Source of the DNA: Albifimbria verrucaria
Lineage: Eukaryota > Ascomycota > Sordariomycetes > Hypocreales > Stachybotryaceae
Reading direction: 5' to 3'
DNA: 64,000 nt
Assembly (NCBI GenBank): GCA_020081605.1
Contig: JAHREC010000013.1
Coordinates: 2,666,001-2,730,000, forward strand
The notes beneath the pieces were generated by a model. The model was not told the origin of the DNA. It ran no database searches and saw nothing but the letters and a program-made list of their open reading frames with translations. The position numbers and the translations under genes were made by a program. How positions within the stretch are numbered: the first letter of the stretch is position 1; each line of letters opens with the position of its first letter. Below are positions 10,601-22,700 of this stretch, in pieces.

Positions 10601-12243
10601 TCACCAGCTACCAGTCCACACCTCGTTAACACTCCGGTATTTCGTCTCATCCCACTTCGGCTCGATCTCTATCATACACGTTATCGGCTGGGAAGATGAT
10701 AACCTGGTTCGAACAACGTTGTGCACCTCCTCCTTGAACGTCTTCTGGACCAACCCAAACTTCCACGCGTCAGCAGGACACACTGTCACCTCCATCTCCA
10801 CAGGGCCACCCACACCAGGCTTCACCAGGCGAAAATATAACGCGTCTGGGTTGTTTTCCAAATGAAGTTGCTGGATGAGCTCTTCTAGAGTTAGTTCCGT
10901 AAAATTACCCTTGGGCCACCAGGGCACTCTGCTCTGAGTATTTCTTCTCCCAATGATATAATAGTACATACGGAACTTATTCTTGGTCAGCCCTGTGTCT
11001 GTTGACTGTTCTGTTACCTGCGGATGCGGTTGGTCCCTTGATCCGGCAACTTCATCCGCCCCTCACGATCTCTGCGTTTTGCCGAACGACCGGTCACGGT
11101 AGACTCGACTTGGGAGTTCCGTTCTCTCTTTTGTTGGGGCAATCCGTGTGTGGCACTCGGTTCAACATGCTCTGGGTCTACTTGGGCGGGCATTGTATTC
11201 TCGGCCATGGAAGACTGCGTGCTACTTTCCCCTGACTCTACTATGTACGCAGTTACGGGGCTCGTCCACGCACTGATGGTCCATGAACATCCATCGCGGT
11301 ATCGCTTGGATTTGAGTGGCGGCGATGAATGTTGAGAGTGTGGTCCTGATGGGTAACTGGCCGTGCCTGTAGCATTTCCAGTCAATTCCCAGCTCCAATT
11401 GTGAAGGGTGTCATTGCGCCAAAGGAGAGTATATGGGTGCATTCAAGTAAGGGGTTTTATATGAGCCGCAGCTAGCTCCGACTTACCTGCTCATTCTCAT
11501 TATCATTGTCATTCTCGGATATCTCGGATAAGTTCACGTGCTCCTCACAGAAGCGATCCTGGTCATCCATGACTGGCAAGTCAGTGCCGTAATCGAGTAA
11601 TCTTGCCAGTGCGTGTGATGAGGAGGTGCCGATATCAGAGGGTGCGGAAGAAGCCGGCTCTGTTGTGTGGCCTTCTGCGGGCTGCAACTGGGGCATGTTT
11701 GTTCTCGCCGATGTGCTACTTCGCGTACGATGTTTCTTTCGAGGACCCTGTTGGCTACGCTCATCCGATTTCTTCTTGTCGTTGCGACGCTTATCGTAGT
11801 TTATCCTAAAGAATAGTTGGGCCAGGAGAGGCTCAATGCTATATTACATGTTCAGCTATTAGTGGTGTTCGATTGGTAGAGTGCTGCTCTCACGTTGCGT
11901 TCTCCTGGGGCCACCGTAACTGAGCAGGGTCACTATCAACAGTATCACGATCGGGCCAAAACCGACGCCCGTTGATGCGAAGATATTGAGATGCCAGGTT
12001 CGTAAACAAAGTTTTGTGCGCGTTGTCTTTCCAATTGCAGAAGTTGTCCCTGTTGATGTTTTCCTGGTAGAAGTGGTCGTCGATGAAACTGGCACAATTA
12101 CGTTGGAAGTCAACACGCCCATTGGTTTCATCACCGTAGCCTAGCATCCCTCGTAGCTGGCCGATCGGGGTATGCCAGAAGCCGTCGGTGGCAACGTGTT
12201 TGAAGAGCCCATGGAGGGTGTTTCGCGATACGTCGCGTAACAA
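10601..12243 (-). CDS. gene B: paralogue of gene A, start and one junction unresolved
   Basis: Best model: exon 11894-12243, exon 11487-11838 (intron GTGAGA...TAG, 55 nt), an exon about 11018-11366, and a last exon 10601-10975. Parts in order match gene A: N-terminal domain with LRGMLGYGD, INGRRFWPD and a following RW; a helix LLAQLFFRIN (A has LLKQLFFRQN); a basic stretch KKKSDERSQQGPRKKHRTR; a disordered acidic and Ser-rich linker; and a C-terminal domain with WWPKGNFTE, RTRLSSSQ and MIEIE. No ATG lies in frame at the 5' end; ATG 12368 would fit if one base is missing near 12243. The third exon needs one extra C (plus-strand GGGG near 11260) to join its neighbours, and its junction to the last exon still misses by one base. 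So the gene may be intact with sequencing gaps, or decayed. Confidence 0.6.
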
Positions 12244-12790
12244 GAAGCCAGAGAGTGTGGGGTAAGGAACAGTGATCGAATGGATTCAGTTACTCTGGAA
12301 GGGTGGATGGGATCAAGTTTTATGATGAGGAGTTGTAGATGTATTGTCAAAGGCTTGTGAAGACTCATTAGAGGTTAACTATGCCTGGCCGCAACCCCTG
12401 AGGCCTCTGGGAGGTGTTCTGAAACTATGACCAGCTCACAGCCTCACTGGGGCAATTCTAGGCAGTTTACCATGGCTGCCTCCTCTTTCACCTAATGCTC
12501 GAAGACCGGCTTCTGTTTCTAGCTTGGTCGTTATCAGCCTATCATTTCACCACCAAACACGACATGCGCACGTGCCGCTGGTGACGCGACGAGGTTCCGT
12601 TGCATTCTTTTCTCATCCGTTTGAGTGTACACATGAGTGGTTTAAAAATAGCGAGGCGTTCTTGGTTATGCTGTTGGTTGTGACATTTTCCATTTTGGTG
12701 CTGGAGTTGTTACCCCTTCTCTCGGGAAGGCCGCTCGACCTGTGGAAAAGCGGGGAGAGGTTACCAAGCATTTTGGCCAAATTTATGGCC

Positions 12791-13087
12791 ATTTGCTAGC
12801 AAATAGATAAGCATGCCCAGATGGCAAAAATGTAAGGATTTAGGCCTCTTGAGCAAGTAACCTACAGCGCTATATGAGGAGTAGGATGTGCTGTATTGTA
12901 CGGGTAGCTGCCAACTTAGAAGAGAGTCAACTAGGACTTTTCCTTCCCAATATCAGCAGATTTAATGGGTCCACATTTAACCGCGAGAGCACTGGATTTC
13001 TAGCCTTAGTTATCTTTTTTAGTAAACTATAACTTTACTATCGGTAGTATAGAAAAAGCTACCTAAGCAAATTGCTATCCTAGCAAA
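12791..13087. repeat. right cluster of TAGCAAA / TTTGCTA motifs
   Basis: A perfect 14-bp palindrome ATTTGCTAGCAAAT at 12791-12804, an inverted pair TAAGCAAATTGCTA at 13064-13077, and TAGCAAA at 13081-13087. This mirrors the left cluster at 6434-6708, so the three accessory genes lie between two copies of the same motif array. Confidence 0.6.
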
Positions 13088-15124
13088 ATTTAGCACTCTT
13101 CTCCGGGGAATGCTTTTCTAATCTGTAATACTTTGCAAGCAACTAGGATATTAATTAATATCTCTCGATGATACTTATAGGAGCTATTATAGTTGATCGA
13201 TGGTAAATGGATATCTCTCCTTGTCTCGCTTCCTCTTTTTTTCTTTTTCTTTCTCTTTTATTTTTTACTTAGAGGCAAATCATTGAATTGCACCAAATCC
13301 AATATCATTGTAAACCAGTAGGAGTAGGTAGGTCACAAGAGCTTGGCTGAATATGAGGATGACTGGATGACCAAATGAGAATGAATTCAGAGTGATGTTA
13401 ACCGATAATGTTCCGTTGTTGCTATTGGTGTTGCCTACCCTGTACTTTACAGCTTCTGGCTTGGGCAGGCTAGTTGGTTAGATTTATCTTGGAATTGGTA
13501 AGCTTCGCAGGGCGTCATGAATCAAATACCGTTGGAGTCGTGGGTTTCTTTTATTTCAATAGATATAGACAGTTGCAAACGTCATGACGTGTTGAGGGAC
13601 ACTTGGGGTTGGCAAGAACACGTCTCGAAGGATCCAGGTCTTCGCTACGGCAAATCCTCAATAGCCAACCAAAATAACACCCTCTTACAAGACAAAGGCA
13701 ACTGTACTCGAGACTAGAAACATGGAGAGATAGTATAATATGAAGCCGGGAAACTCATTTATATTAGATTGTATGACTGGGCGGAGTGAAGTGAATTGAT
13801 GTGTGGCCATCCTAGACAAGTCCAACCATACGAAGGTGAAGGCTGGTTAGCTTTGGTAGCAAAACCCAAGTGAATAAGCTCTGTTGGCTATGTGGTGGTG
13901 TAGGGTGTGCACCCCGCCCACCCAACCCCTAACTTGCTACATCTGGGGCCTGTAAGACAATGGAGACTGATCATTTACCAATCTCTCTTTCTACCGCACA
14001 AAAGGGAAATTTACTTCAGAAGAAAGCTGTTCCGTGGCTCTGATGACTTCCTAGGAAGTCACGGCATCGGTTTATGAACCCTTGGAGAATGCCCCACCCG
14101 CTCGGATCGACGTGCTTTCACGCATACCGCCCCCAAGTAAGCATAACCAGTTAGTCGTGGGACAAGACCAACCCCAGAGTTCTGAGCCTGGAGAGGTGTG
14201 CAAGCCAAAAGGAGGATGGAAAAAGAAGCCGAGCCGGCCTAGGATCCGTGAATAGGTTTGATTGACACAACGCTACAGATTATCGTTGCTCCGACCTTCC
14301 GGCGTCAGAGGTTGGCGACATCCGCAATGTGTGACTGTTCCTACATAAAGACGTAGCCCAGTTATTGAAATGGATCATACGAAGCACATGTGCCAACCAG
14401 TTTATCTAGAGGAGCCTATGTGAGATGAAAAGATAAACCTCGAGGTCAAGACACCTACCTCTGAATCGAATCAGAATGATAACAGCGCCCCCTCTAAGAA
14501 GTCATAGATCTAAGAGCACGGCGATGTGTGGCCTGACTTTCTGAGTCCATCTCCACATGACCTTGGCACTACATTCGTGAGCATATTTTGCACATAGCAT
14601 GAACAATCTGTGCCGCACGACGAAGGCACAGAAATGCATATTGTTCACGATGAGTTCACCTCTTCCCATGGCGCTCCCCATCTCGGTGTGCCGCATCCAA
14701 AACATCGCTGCAATACCTGTTCTCCTCAGTGAGTTCTACATGGTTCCACATAGGCGCTTTGTCATCGAGACATTATAAACACTGATGATCAAGAGAGCTG
14801 TCAGGAGTGTTATCGGAAGCGTTGGCCTGTTGCTTATCAAGCGGCAACCTCCACATGTTACACCGCGCATCAGGCGGTTAGACTACAATCTTACTAATGA
14901 AGCATATACTGCGTCATTGCTGCAGGGCCAGATCATGAGAGATCAAACCCTGAGAATGAGACAGAGCTCACGTGCCCTCTTGGTAACTGGGGAACCATCC
15001 GCGAGCTCCGGCGCGGGATCGGGTTAATCGCCTTACCGACAGTCGCTATAGCAGTGGGCCTTTGTAAGGTGCTGATACCAAGATCACGCTAAATTTTCGT
15101 ATTGTAAAGGAGCCTCTGGATAGC

Positions 15125-15160
15125 ACGGTAATTCCATACGGTAATCAACGATACGGTAAT
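15125..15160 (+). repeat. three direct ACGGTAAT repeats
   Basis: ACGGTAAT occurs at 15125-15132, 15138-15145 and 15153-15160 within 36 bp, spaced 13 and 15 bp. No gene starts within 1 kb, so a role as binding sites is speculative. Confidence 0.6.
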
Positions 15161-16411
15161 CAGACAATGTGGTATTTCCCTCAAGGTATGGAAGTTCCTC
15201 GTGGGCAGCCCCGGAAGAGCCCGGGGCGGCATGGTATCCATCTCAGTCTGCGACGGAGTTTTGTTTCCACTTCCGCAAGGGGACAGACAGATGCAGTCTC
15301 GTATGTCGTCAGAAAAATGGCTGAGGTCATCGTCGGCAATGCATGGTTTGATTAATGATGTGCTTTGGCCGGTGCTCGGGGCCGACGCCCGACGAAGCTG
15401 GGCGACGAGCCGCAATGCATGAGCCCCACATGCAATTTTCCGGCAGCCGCCACGGAGCATCGGCAGCCGGTAACATCATTCCTAGTGGCGACAGTTTGGC
15501 TCACAGCACGCCATCGCCTCGACGCTCGAGCCGGCGACGCAGGGAAAAATCCGAAATATTCGTCCTTGGATCACAGGTATCGATGATAAGTGAATGAGCC
15601 TCGTTTTTCTTGGAATGTCTGCATTTTCTCTGAATACGGCCAATTCCTCAACTATTTGGCCAGGTACCTCGCCGGACCCTCGGAGGTCATCCTCAACCGT
15701 GGATATCAAATCCATATCCCGGCGGCTCCATGCACGGATGAAGCGAGACAGTGAAAGAAAAAAACCCTTCACCCATGGGCCCCAGTTTTCGCAACGACAG
15801 CCCAATCGATGTACCAGTACCCGTTGCCAGCCCAGCAATCGGGCCTGGGCCAAGGTCAGGGCTACGCCTCTTCATTCGGCGCCTCTGGCCTCGGGCCAAT
15901 CAGGCCCAGTTGCTAATGTCGCGAAAGGAATAGCGCGGATGTCGTTGTTCAGTCCCGGGCAGAGCACAACACCAAGATGCTTCATGGCGGCGATTGCGCC
16001 ATACTGGACCCCCTCCTGAGTTATCCTCTGCGTGTCATGGCTCCCAATTAGTCAGTTCGCCAGGGCGACCGTCAGGTTGCGGAAGGCCGTAGCAGCATGG
16101 TATGCCTAGCCCTTAATTATGGCCATGTCCCTCATGGCTGCCCCTGTGCTCTCTCATCTTCCTGTCGTCTCCCGTGTTCATTCATACCATAATCATAGCC
16201 ATCCATCCTTTTCGTTGTGTGTCATCGACTGCTTGCCCACCACCCCTGTAAACCATCCAGCTGTCTCGCTCTTCTAGCGTATTGGTCGCGCGGAGTATCG
16301 GGTCCTCAGCTCTTCTCGGAACACCTCTTGTCACATATAGCTCCCACCTCCTCCGCTTCGCATATACCTCAACCGAGCTTTCTCAAACACATCTTCTTTC
16401 TCACAAGCACC

Positions 16412-17351
16412 ATGTCGGCCACTCTGACGCACTCTTCCTCTCAGTCGTCCTTCCAGGACAACAAGTCTGACAACCACGATGTCGAATCCGGGTACGCATC
16501 CGGTCAGTCGGATTACTCGCCGCAGTCGTCCACTGTCCTTCCCTCGTCTCTCTTACCCCGGCACACATCAAGCACCTCAACGACCAGCTGGAGTCCATGC
16601 ACCCCATGGACATCCTCCGCTTCTGCAGGATCATGTTCCCCAACCTCTATCAGTCGACCGCCTTTGGCTTGACCGGTCTCGTCACCATGGATATGCTGTC
16701 CAAGATCCAGAAGGAGACCCCGAGTCTCGCCCAGTCGAGCTGATCTTCCTTGACACCCTCTACCACTTCAAGGAGACCTACGCCCTGATTGACACCATCA
16801 AGGAGCGCTACCCCAACCTTCCTCTCCACATCTTCAAGCCCGATGGTTTCAACACTGCCGAGGAGCTTGAAGAGACGTATGGAAAGGAGCTGTGGGACGT
16901 CGCCGAGGAGATGTATGACTACCTTGTCAAGGTCGAGCCTCTTCAGCGTGCCTTTGATGAGCTCAAGGTCGCAGCCGTCCTCAACGGACGACGTCGATCC
17001 CAGGGAGCCGCCCGAGGCTCCATCCCCATCATCGAAATGGACCAGGAGCGTGGCATCGTCAAGATCAACCCTCTCGCCGCTTGGTCTTTCCAGCAGGTTA
17101 AGCAGTACATCGATGAGAACAACGTGCCCTACAATGCTCTGCTTGACCAGGGATACAAGTCTGTCGGCGACTGGCACTCCACGAGCCCCGTCAAGGAGGG
17201 CGAGGATGAGCGAGCCGGCCGATGGAAGGGCCGATCCAAGACCGAGTGCGGCATCCACAACAAGAAGTCCCGTTACGCTCAGTTCGTGACGAAGATGGAG
17301 ACCAAGCAAAGCTCGGAACCCTCGCAGCAGGTCATCGAGCCGGTGCAATGA
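16412..17351 (+). CDS. MET16: PAPS reductase (phosphoadenylyl-sulfate reductase)
   Basis: Reduces PAPS to sulfite with thioredoxin, the committed step of sulfate assimilation, cytosolic. Intronless. ATG 16412 follows a CACC context and opens a Ser-rich N-terminus. Two missing C bases (in CCC 16541-16543 and CCCC 16718-16721) split the gene into three frames; joined they give 313 residues. Motifs in order: HIKHLNDQLESMHP (about residues 50-63), FGLTGLVTMDML (substrate loop), PVELIFLDTLYHFKET, and near the C-terminus KTECGIH, which holds the catalytic cysteine. The absence of the paired cysteines of plant-type APS reductases supports PAPS as the substrate. A siroheme synthase for the next step lies 9 kb downstream. 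Confidence 0.92.
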
Positions 17352-17882
17352 GCGCGTTCAGCTCACACCACTTCCTACTTTCACTTGTTATGATATAATG
17401 ACTGGAGCATTTGGCAACGGCGCATACTGGGTTTTTCTTTAGATAAATGGGTCAGCGGTAGCAAGTAACCACCGCAAGAGTTGAATTTGGGCATGCCACA
17501 ACGTTTTGGGGTGGCAAGACATGGCGTTTATAGCGAGCCATCAAAGCTCTGTTGAGGCAATCAGTAGCCAGATAGATAATCAAAAAGTTGATAATAAAAC
17601 ATCGTGGACCGATATCTCACTGTGAGCGCAAACGAGGTTTATTGAGATGGAATCGAGGGGTGGTGAACAACTGGTTGAGTAGTCAAATCTCATACCCCGC
17701 GCCGTGGGGCCTGGTGATGCTCTGACAATCAGATAAGCATTCGTGGGCTAGTCATGATATTGCACTAACAGGCTTTGTCATCCCAACTACGACTCGGATT
17801 TAACCTACCACTGAAAGTCATCTCACTTTGTTATACGAGAATAGTGCAGGGGGTTTGAATAATTGAGAATTCGAGCCTGACG
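17352..17882. other. intergenic, no supported gene
   Basis: 3' region of the PAPS reductase gene, then the upstream region of the TYW3 gene. Nothing else visible. Confidence 0.5.
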
Positions 17883-18934
17883 ATGCAGAAGCCACTTCTC
17901 CCGCCACCGGCTGCCTCATTCACAGAGAGGAAGTCCCGCATCGTCCAGCAGCTGGCCGTGCCCGAGGCAGAGTACGAGGACGCATCCCCAAGGGCTCTGT
18001 CGACGCTGGCATCCGGGACTTTGTCGATGAGATCAACGGTGTCGAGGGATTCGTGACGACAAGCAGCTGCGCGGGCCGCGTTAGCGTCTTCCTTGAGGGA
18101 GGAAGACGGCCGATCCTGACGCCGACGAAAGGCAGCAGCTAGCCGGAGTGGGCGGCAAAGGAGGAGGCGGGACATGGCTGTATGTCTCACATGAAGCTCT
18201 ACCACAGAGAGCTGTTGAGGATAATCAAGGACAAGGATGGTCGGGTACCTTTGGTCTTGGAGATGCAGAGCCAGGCCCAGCTTCTGGGTCCAGCGTTGGG
18301 ATCGTGAAGGACCGGCGATTGATACACTTCAAGTTCGAGCCCATGGTCAGTATAACTTGTAACCCTTGCTTAATACAAGTAATGCCTCGAAAACGCCCCT
18401 GCTAAATGAATCGTCGTGAAGATTCTCCATGTGCTCACCGCATCACACACTCATGCCCAGCTCCTCCTGCGTTGTGCCGTGCAGGCTGGCTTCCGCGAGT
18501 CGGGCGCCGTCAGCCTCACATCCGCAACCACCAACGAGCAGGCGACGCCAATCGTAGCCGTTAGATCCATGGGGCTCAGCCTGGAGTCGCTGATCGGATA
18601 CGAAGAGGATGGCCGGCGGCATCTTATGGTCTCACCCGACTATCTCGAGACCCTGGTGCACATCTCCAATGAGCGCTTCACGGAGAACACCAAACGCATT
18701 GACCGGTTCCGCACTGCATTCCGTGACGCTATGCAAGGCGGCCAACCAAAGAAAAACCCGAGCGGTGGGGAGTGGGAGGATGCTGCAGCGCGACGTGAGA
18801 GGCTGCGTGCGGAAGGATTGAAGAAACGCGAGGCGTTGAAGAGCGAGGCGTCGTCTCAGAAAGGGCTTCCTGTCACCACCAATGATGATGCGGAAGAGGC
18901 TGGTCATGACCTAGCAATGTTCAGTGATCCTTGA
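17883..18934 (+). CDS. TYW3: tRNA wybutosine-synthesizing protein 3 (TYW3)
   Basis: Methylates the tricyclic base of tRNA-Phe position 37 during wybutosine synthesis, using S-adenosylmethionine. Exons 17883-18345 and 18422-18934 (intron GTCAGT...AAG) give 325 residues once two single-base gaps are filled (CCCC 17986-17989 and GGG 18097-18099). Diagnostic parts: KGSVDAGIRDFVDEIN, then TTSSCAGR (the TYW3 SxxSCxGR signature), GVGGKGGGG, WLYVSHE, LHVLTASHTHAQLLLRCAV, and RSMGLSLESLIG. The C-terminal 70 residues are charged and probably disordered. Converges on MIC19 with 137 bp between stop codons. Confidence 0.9.
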
Positions 18935-19071
18935 CACTTGTACATTTGTATCTCTATGCAGCTTTTACCACCGCCAATTGTGTAATATACATGAGCTAAT
19001 TCTAACCATCAGCCCACCGTCTATGCTTGCGTGCTTGAGGCTCCAACGAGGGCATATCCGCTTCGCCGATA

Positions 19072-19716
19072 TTAGGACGTCACCTTGTCCACCCAGCTCT
19101 TCTCCAGCTTCTTCACCTCGACCTTGAAGTTCTCCACCTCTTGCCAGCAGTCCAGAGGACGGCGGTCATTTTCCCTCAGACAGCGGATGACCTCGTTGCG
19201 GGCGCCCTCGACGCTATCGGGCAGCGGGCGCAGCTTCTTGCGCTCCTCGAGCTTGGTGCGCAGCTCCTCGACCTCCTTGCTGACGGTGAAGCGGCTGAGG
19301 CCCTGGTCCTTGTCTTCGGGAGCGGTGGCGAGCTTCTCGTGGGCGATGTTGAGGGCCTCGGCCTCTTTTTGTTGCAGCTTCTTGAGCTCCTCGGCGACGC
19401 GAGCCTGGACTTGCAGCTCCATCAACTTGGCGCGGGACAGGTCGGTCTGGAAGTGAGATAGGCTGGTTAGAAACTATCCGGTAACAACTCAATGCCACGT
19501 AGAGCTATTAAGCGAGAAAAATGGTCGGGGAGCTTGCCTCATGGTTGGATTGGAGAGAATCGACGAGATCCTGAGAGACGCTGTTCGGGCCTGAGCTGTT
19601 TATACATATATGGGTCAGTAACGTGAACAGCGACTCGCGGCGAGAATCTTTTGGTCGCAGCAGACTTACGCCTTCCACATGTGCGCCGCAGTGGGCTTAG
19701 ACTCGCTGGAACCCAT
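19072..19716 (-). CDS. MIC19: MICOS complex subunit Mic19 (DUF1690)
   Basis: Subunit of the mitochondrial contact site and cristae organising system at the inner membrane. Exons 19670-19716, 19538-19595 and 19072-19446 join in frame to 159 residues with no missing base. The N-terminus MGSSESK is a classic N-myristoylation signal, as in other Mic19 proteins. A long charged coiled-coil (about 45-120, ARVAEELKKLQQKEAEALN) is followed by the conserved end with LPDSVEGARNEVIRCL and DRRPLDCWQEVENFK; the two cysteines are ten residues apart. The first intron is GTAAGT...ACAG. The second (19447-19537) begins with GC (GAG/GCAAGC), a rare GC-AG intron; no nearby GT keeps the frame. Confidence 0.85.
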
Positions 19717-22700
19717 GTTGGCGGGCTCAATGGCGTTGTGCTGGTATTCACAACAGCTCTTCAAATGAAGTTTCGCGGCATATCACGGGATCAGGCGGAA
19801 GGACAGCTTGGTGCCTCAGGCGTCAACGTGCAGAGCTCTGCCGAGGAAAGATACTTACGTCAGGCACGTGATGTGCTGTGACGTCTCTTTAGTCGCTGGA
19901 GCTTAGCTAATCAGTGATCGCCGACCAGCGGCTCTGATTTTTGATCACCTTACCCGCGGCGCCACAGTGCCTAGGTGTGGCTGGCAGATCTCGCCTGGCT
20001 AATAATTCGTTCATTTATGCGCGGAGATTGACGTTGCAGTGACATTAATCCACAAGCGGGAATGCCCAAGCGGGTTTGCTTATCGCATGGGAGACCCGGA
20101 CACTGTAAATGTGACATTAGAGAGACCAGGTAGGTAGATTGAGGACAATGACATGTGCGCGATAGCTATCAAGATGCACGACTTAGATCACGCGTGAGAT
20201 GAGGGTGGCTTGCTTCGAAACATGACGTGGTAAGGGAGGCGGATGGGGAGACTGGACGAACGGCTTACGACGTCGCCATGTGGTTGGTTTGGAAGATTCG
20301 TTTCCCGCGGGACGCGGCGTGACAGGTTCGTTGGCCAAGGTGAGAGGGTTCATCGTACATGTGTCAGGCTCCAGCAGCATCAGCCCTTTGCGTACTGCAC
20401 AGCCATTCTGGGCTCGGTGACGTCCCCAGTCACAAGTGGACATGACGATGGTCCCCTGGCAGCTTCGGTGGGGGCGGCTACCTGGAAGGGGATCTGGCCC
20501 GCAGGCAGGGTGGGGATGCGGCTTTGTTTAATCTACACGCAACATGCTAATATCTCAGGTGAAGCGAGATAGAGAAATCGAATGGGTACCGCGAGGGAAT
20601 GGCGCTGTCCCTGGCATTACCCTTACGACGTTGCCTCCATGTGGGCAGCGTGCCGAAATTTCTTCCCTTTTTCTCTTTTGCGTTGCTCGCCTGGGACGGA
20701 TGCGGACGCGGATGGGCCGGTTAAAGTAGTCGTCGTATGATAGACAGGCCAGCAAGGTCGCTTTGTCAGACCAAGTTGAACAGAGCGTCAACAGGCCCAT
20801 GGGGACTATAATCTTACCGTGGGCTGTTGAGATAGGCAGGTAGCGAGGGCCAGTTGGACCGTGAGCTGCTAGCATAGGACAAAAATCCCAAAAAGTTGAC
20901 ATGGCAGCGAGCAAAAGACATCGACGAGGTGCACAGCCGTTTGGTTTTATGAAAAGACCAGTCAACTATAGCGGATGCAACGGGCAGCAGCGTGTAGATT
21001 GGATCAGGGCGAACCATTCACATGTCTGTCTAGTCAGATCTCGAGCCGCATGGGGATCCGCAGGCAGAGTGGGTGACTGGCTCTCATCTCTGGGTATCGC
21101 TGGGAGCCGTTCATGCCACGGCTCCGGGCCCGGTCGGCCTGCGTAGTGGGCTTGGCGGCGACAGAATCGGGCCTAGCGGTCGAAAAAGAGGATAGGAATT
21201 AATATATGATGAGGCGGAAGCGAAGTGAGCGAGCAGGTTTGCGGTGGGCTGGGCGGTTTTGATTGTAGTGGGCGGATGCAGGATGCTGGTAGCCGCCAAG
21301 GTGACAGAGGAGAGGAGACGGGACCTCAGGACCCCTTGCAGCGAAGCGCACGCTGAAGGGTGACTCGGCTGCATGCGTGGGGTGGGTGGACGGATGGGGG
21401 CGAGGAGAACGAAGGACCAGGCTGCCAATGAATTATGATGGCGAAGGGCCCGGGTGCGACATTGTTTTTCGGTGGGTTCGGAACCAACGGATTTTTTCGT
21501 TTGTTCAACAAGCCAGCCCAGTCAAATCACTGCGTTGCCTATCGTCCTAGACAGCACAAGACAATCAATGCTTACCTACATTAGTACCGACTTACCTGGT
21601 AGTTAGCACAGCACAGCACCTTCGCTTGACATAGATCCTAGGCCAGGACAAGGACCAGTTTTGTCCGTGCCCTATCCTACCCAGAAGGCGGCCACCCAGA
21701 GCTGCCTTTCCTGTCCAAGGATGGCCGAGGACTTGATCTGTTTTCTATAAACTGCATGTGGAGCAGCTGTCAAGCTGGGCTGCGGTGGCCTAAGGAGGCA
21801 TCCCTGCAGGAGAAAGATTTCCTACAGCGGTTTAGGGGAAGATGTTTTTCTTCTAGTCGCGGTGGACAGGCGGGCGGGTACCTCGCTTGGCCGGCGAGAT
21901 TGGCGCGCTCCAGCAGGTACCGGGTGCTAGGCCAGAAGGGTAGACGTGCTGTGGTTTAATGCAGGTCCAGGGCCAGGTCCAGGCAACCTACAGGCAATGA
22001 ACCCTCTCTGCCCCCTGAGCTGGTGGGCTTGCTGCGGTTTCAAAAACAGCTGGCCAATGGGCGCTGCATGGCTTGGCCGGATGGACCGAAAGAACGAGTC
22101 CCCATAGGCCAGCATCGAGTCCTTCGTCTGGTCTTGGGCCTGGCGCATCCCTGTCGACTGGCCCAGCTCAGCCTGGCTGGCCAGAACGAGCGACGAAGTT
22201 GCCGGGGATTGATTGGCCCATCTGCTTCGTTTCCTCTCTTTCTCCTTCGTAAACCGCAGCCCCTTGCCTTGCACCACCGACTAATCCGTAGTAGCAGTAG
22301 CAGGCAGGATACGGATGGGGCGGACGGACTATGGCGAACCCAGAGAACAGGACACCGACGGGACTGGTTGGCTCTGGCCCCGTCCGTCTTACAGCACAAG
22401 ACATCCTTCGCCAACCATCTCTCTCAATCGAAGAGCATCGCGGTCCAGTCCTGCCAGTCCAGCTAGCCTAGCACGCCCCGGCTATCCAGCCTGGACCAGG
22501 GTCCCCCTCTCCTCTCTCTCCCTCGTTCGTTGTCATTCGGTTTGCCCAGGGCCAAGGCAGTTAGTGACACCACTGCTAGATTAGATTCACTTGGGCCCTG
22601 CAAGCCACGCGAGGCCGACGTTGATCTCAAAGTCCTTTTCTTCCCGGCCTTGCCCCTCCGCCGCCTCCTCCTCCTCCTCCCTGCCATCCGCATTCCTCTG

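Larger units (their letters stand above)
12244..16411. other. gene-poor stretch, no supported gene
   Basis: Four kilobases with only short unrelated open frames. 12850-13350 is strongly AT-rich with a pyrimidine tract at 13225-13265. The right-hand TAGCAAA motif cluster is at 12791-13087 and three ACGGTAAT repeats lie at 15125-15160. From about 15900 on it is the upstream region of the PAPS reductase gene. Confidence 0.5.

Noticed and set aside
16412..16800. Programmed ribosomal frameshifting in PAPS reductase
   Set aside because: The same kind of break occurs in more than a dozen unrelated genes with no slippery-site or pseudoknot pattern; homopolymer sequence error explains all of them.
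16650..17348. 232-codon open frame on the minus strand
   Set aside because: Antisense shadow of PAPS reductase, which has clear family motifs on the plus strand.
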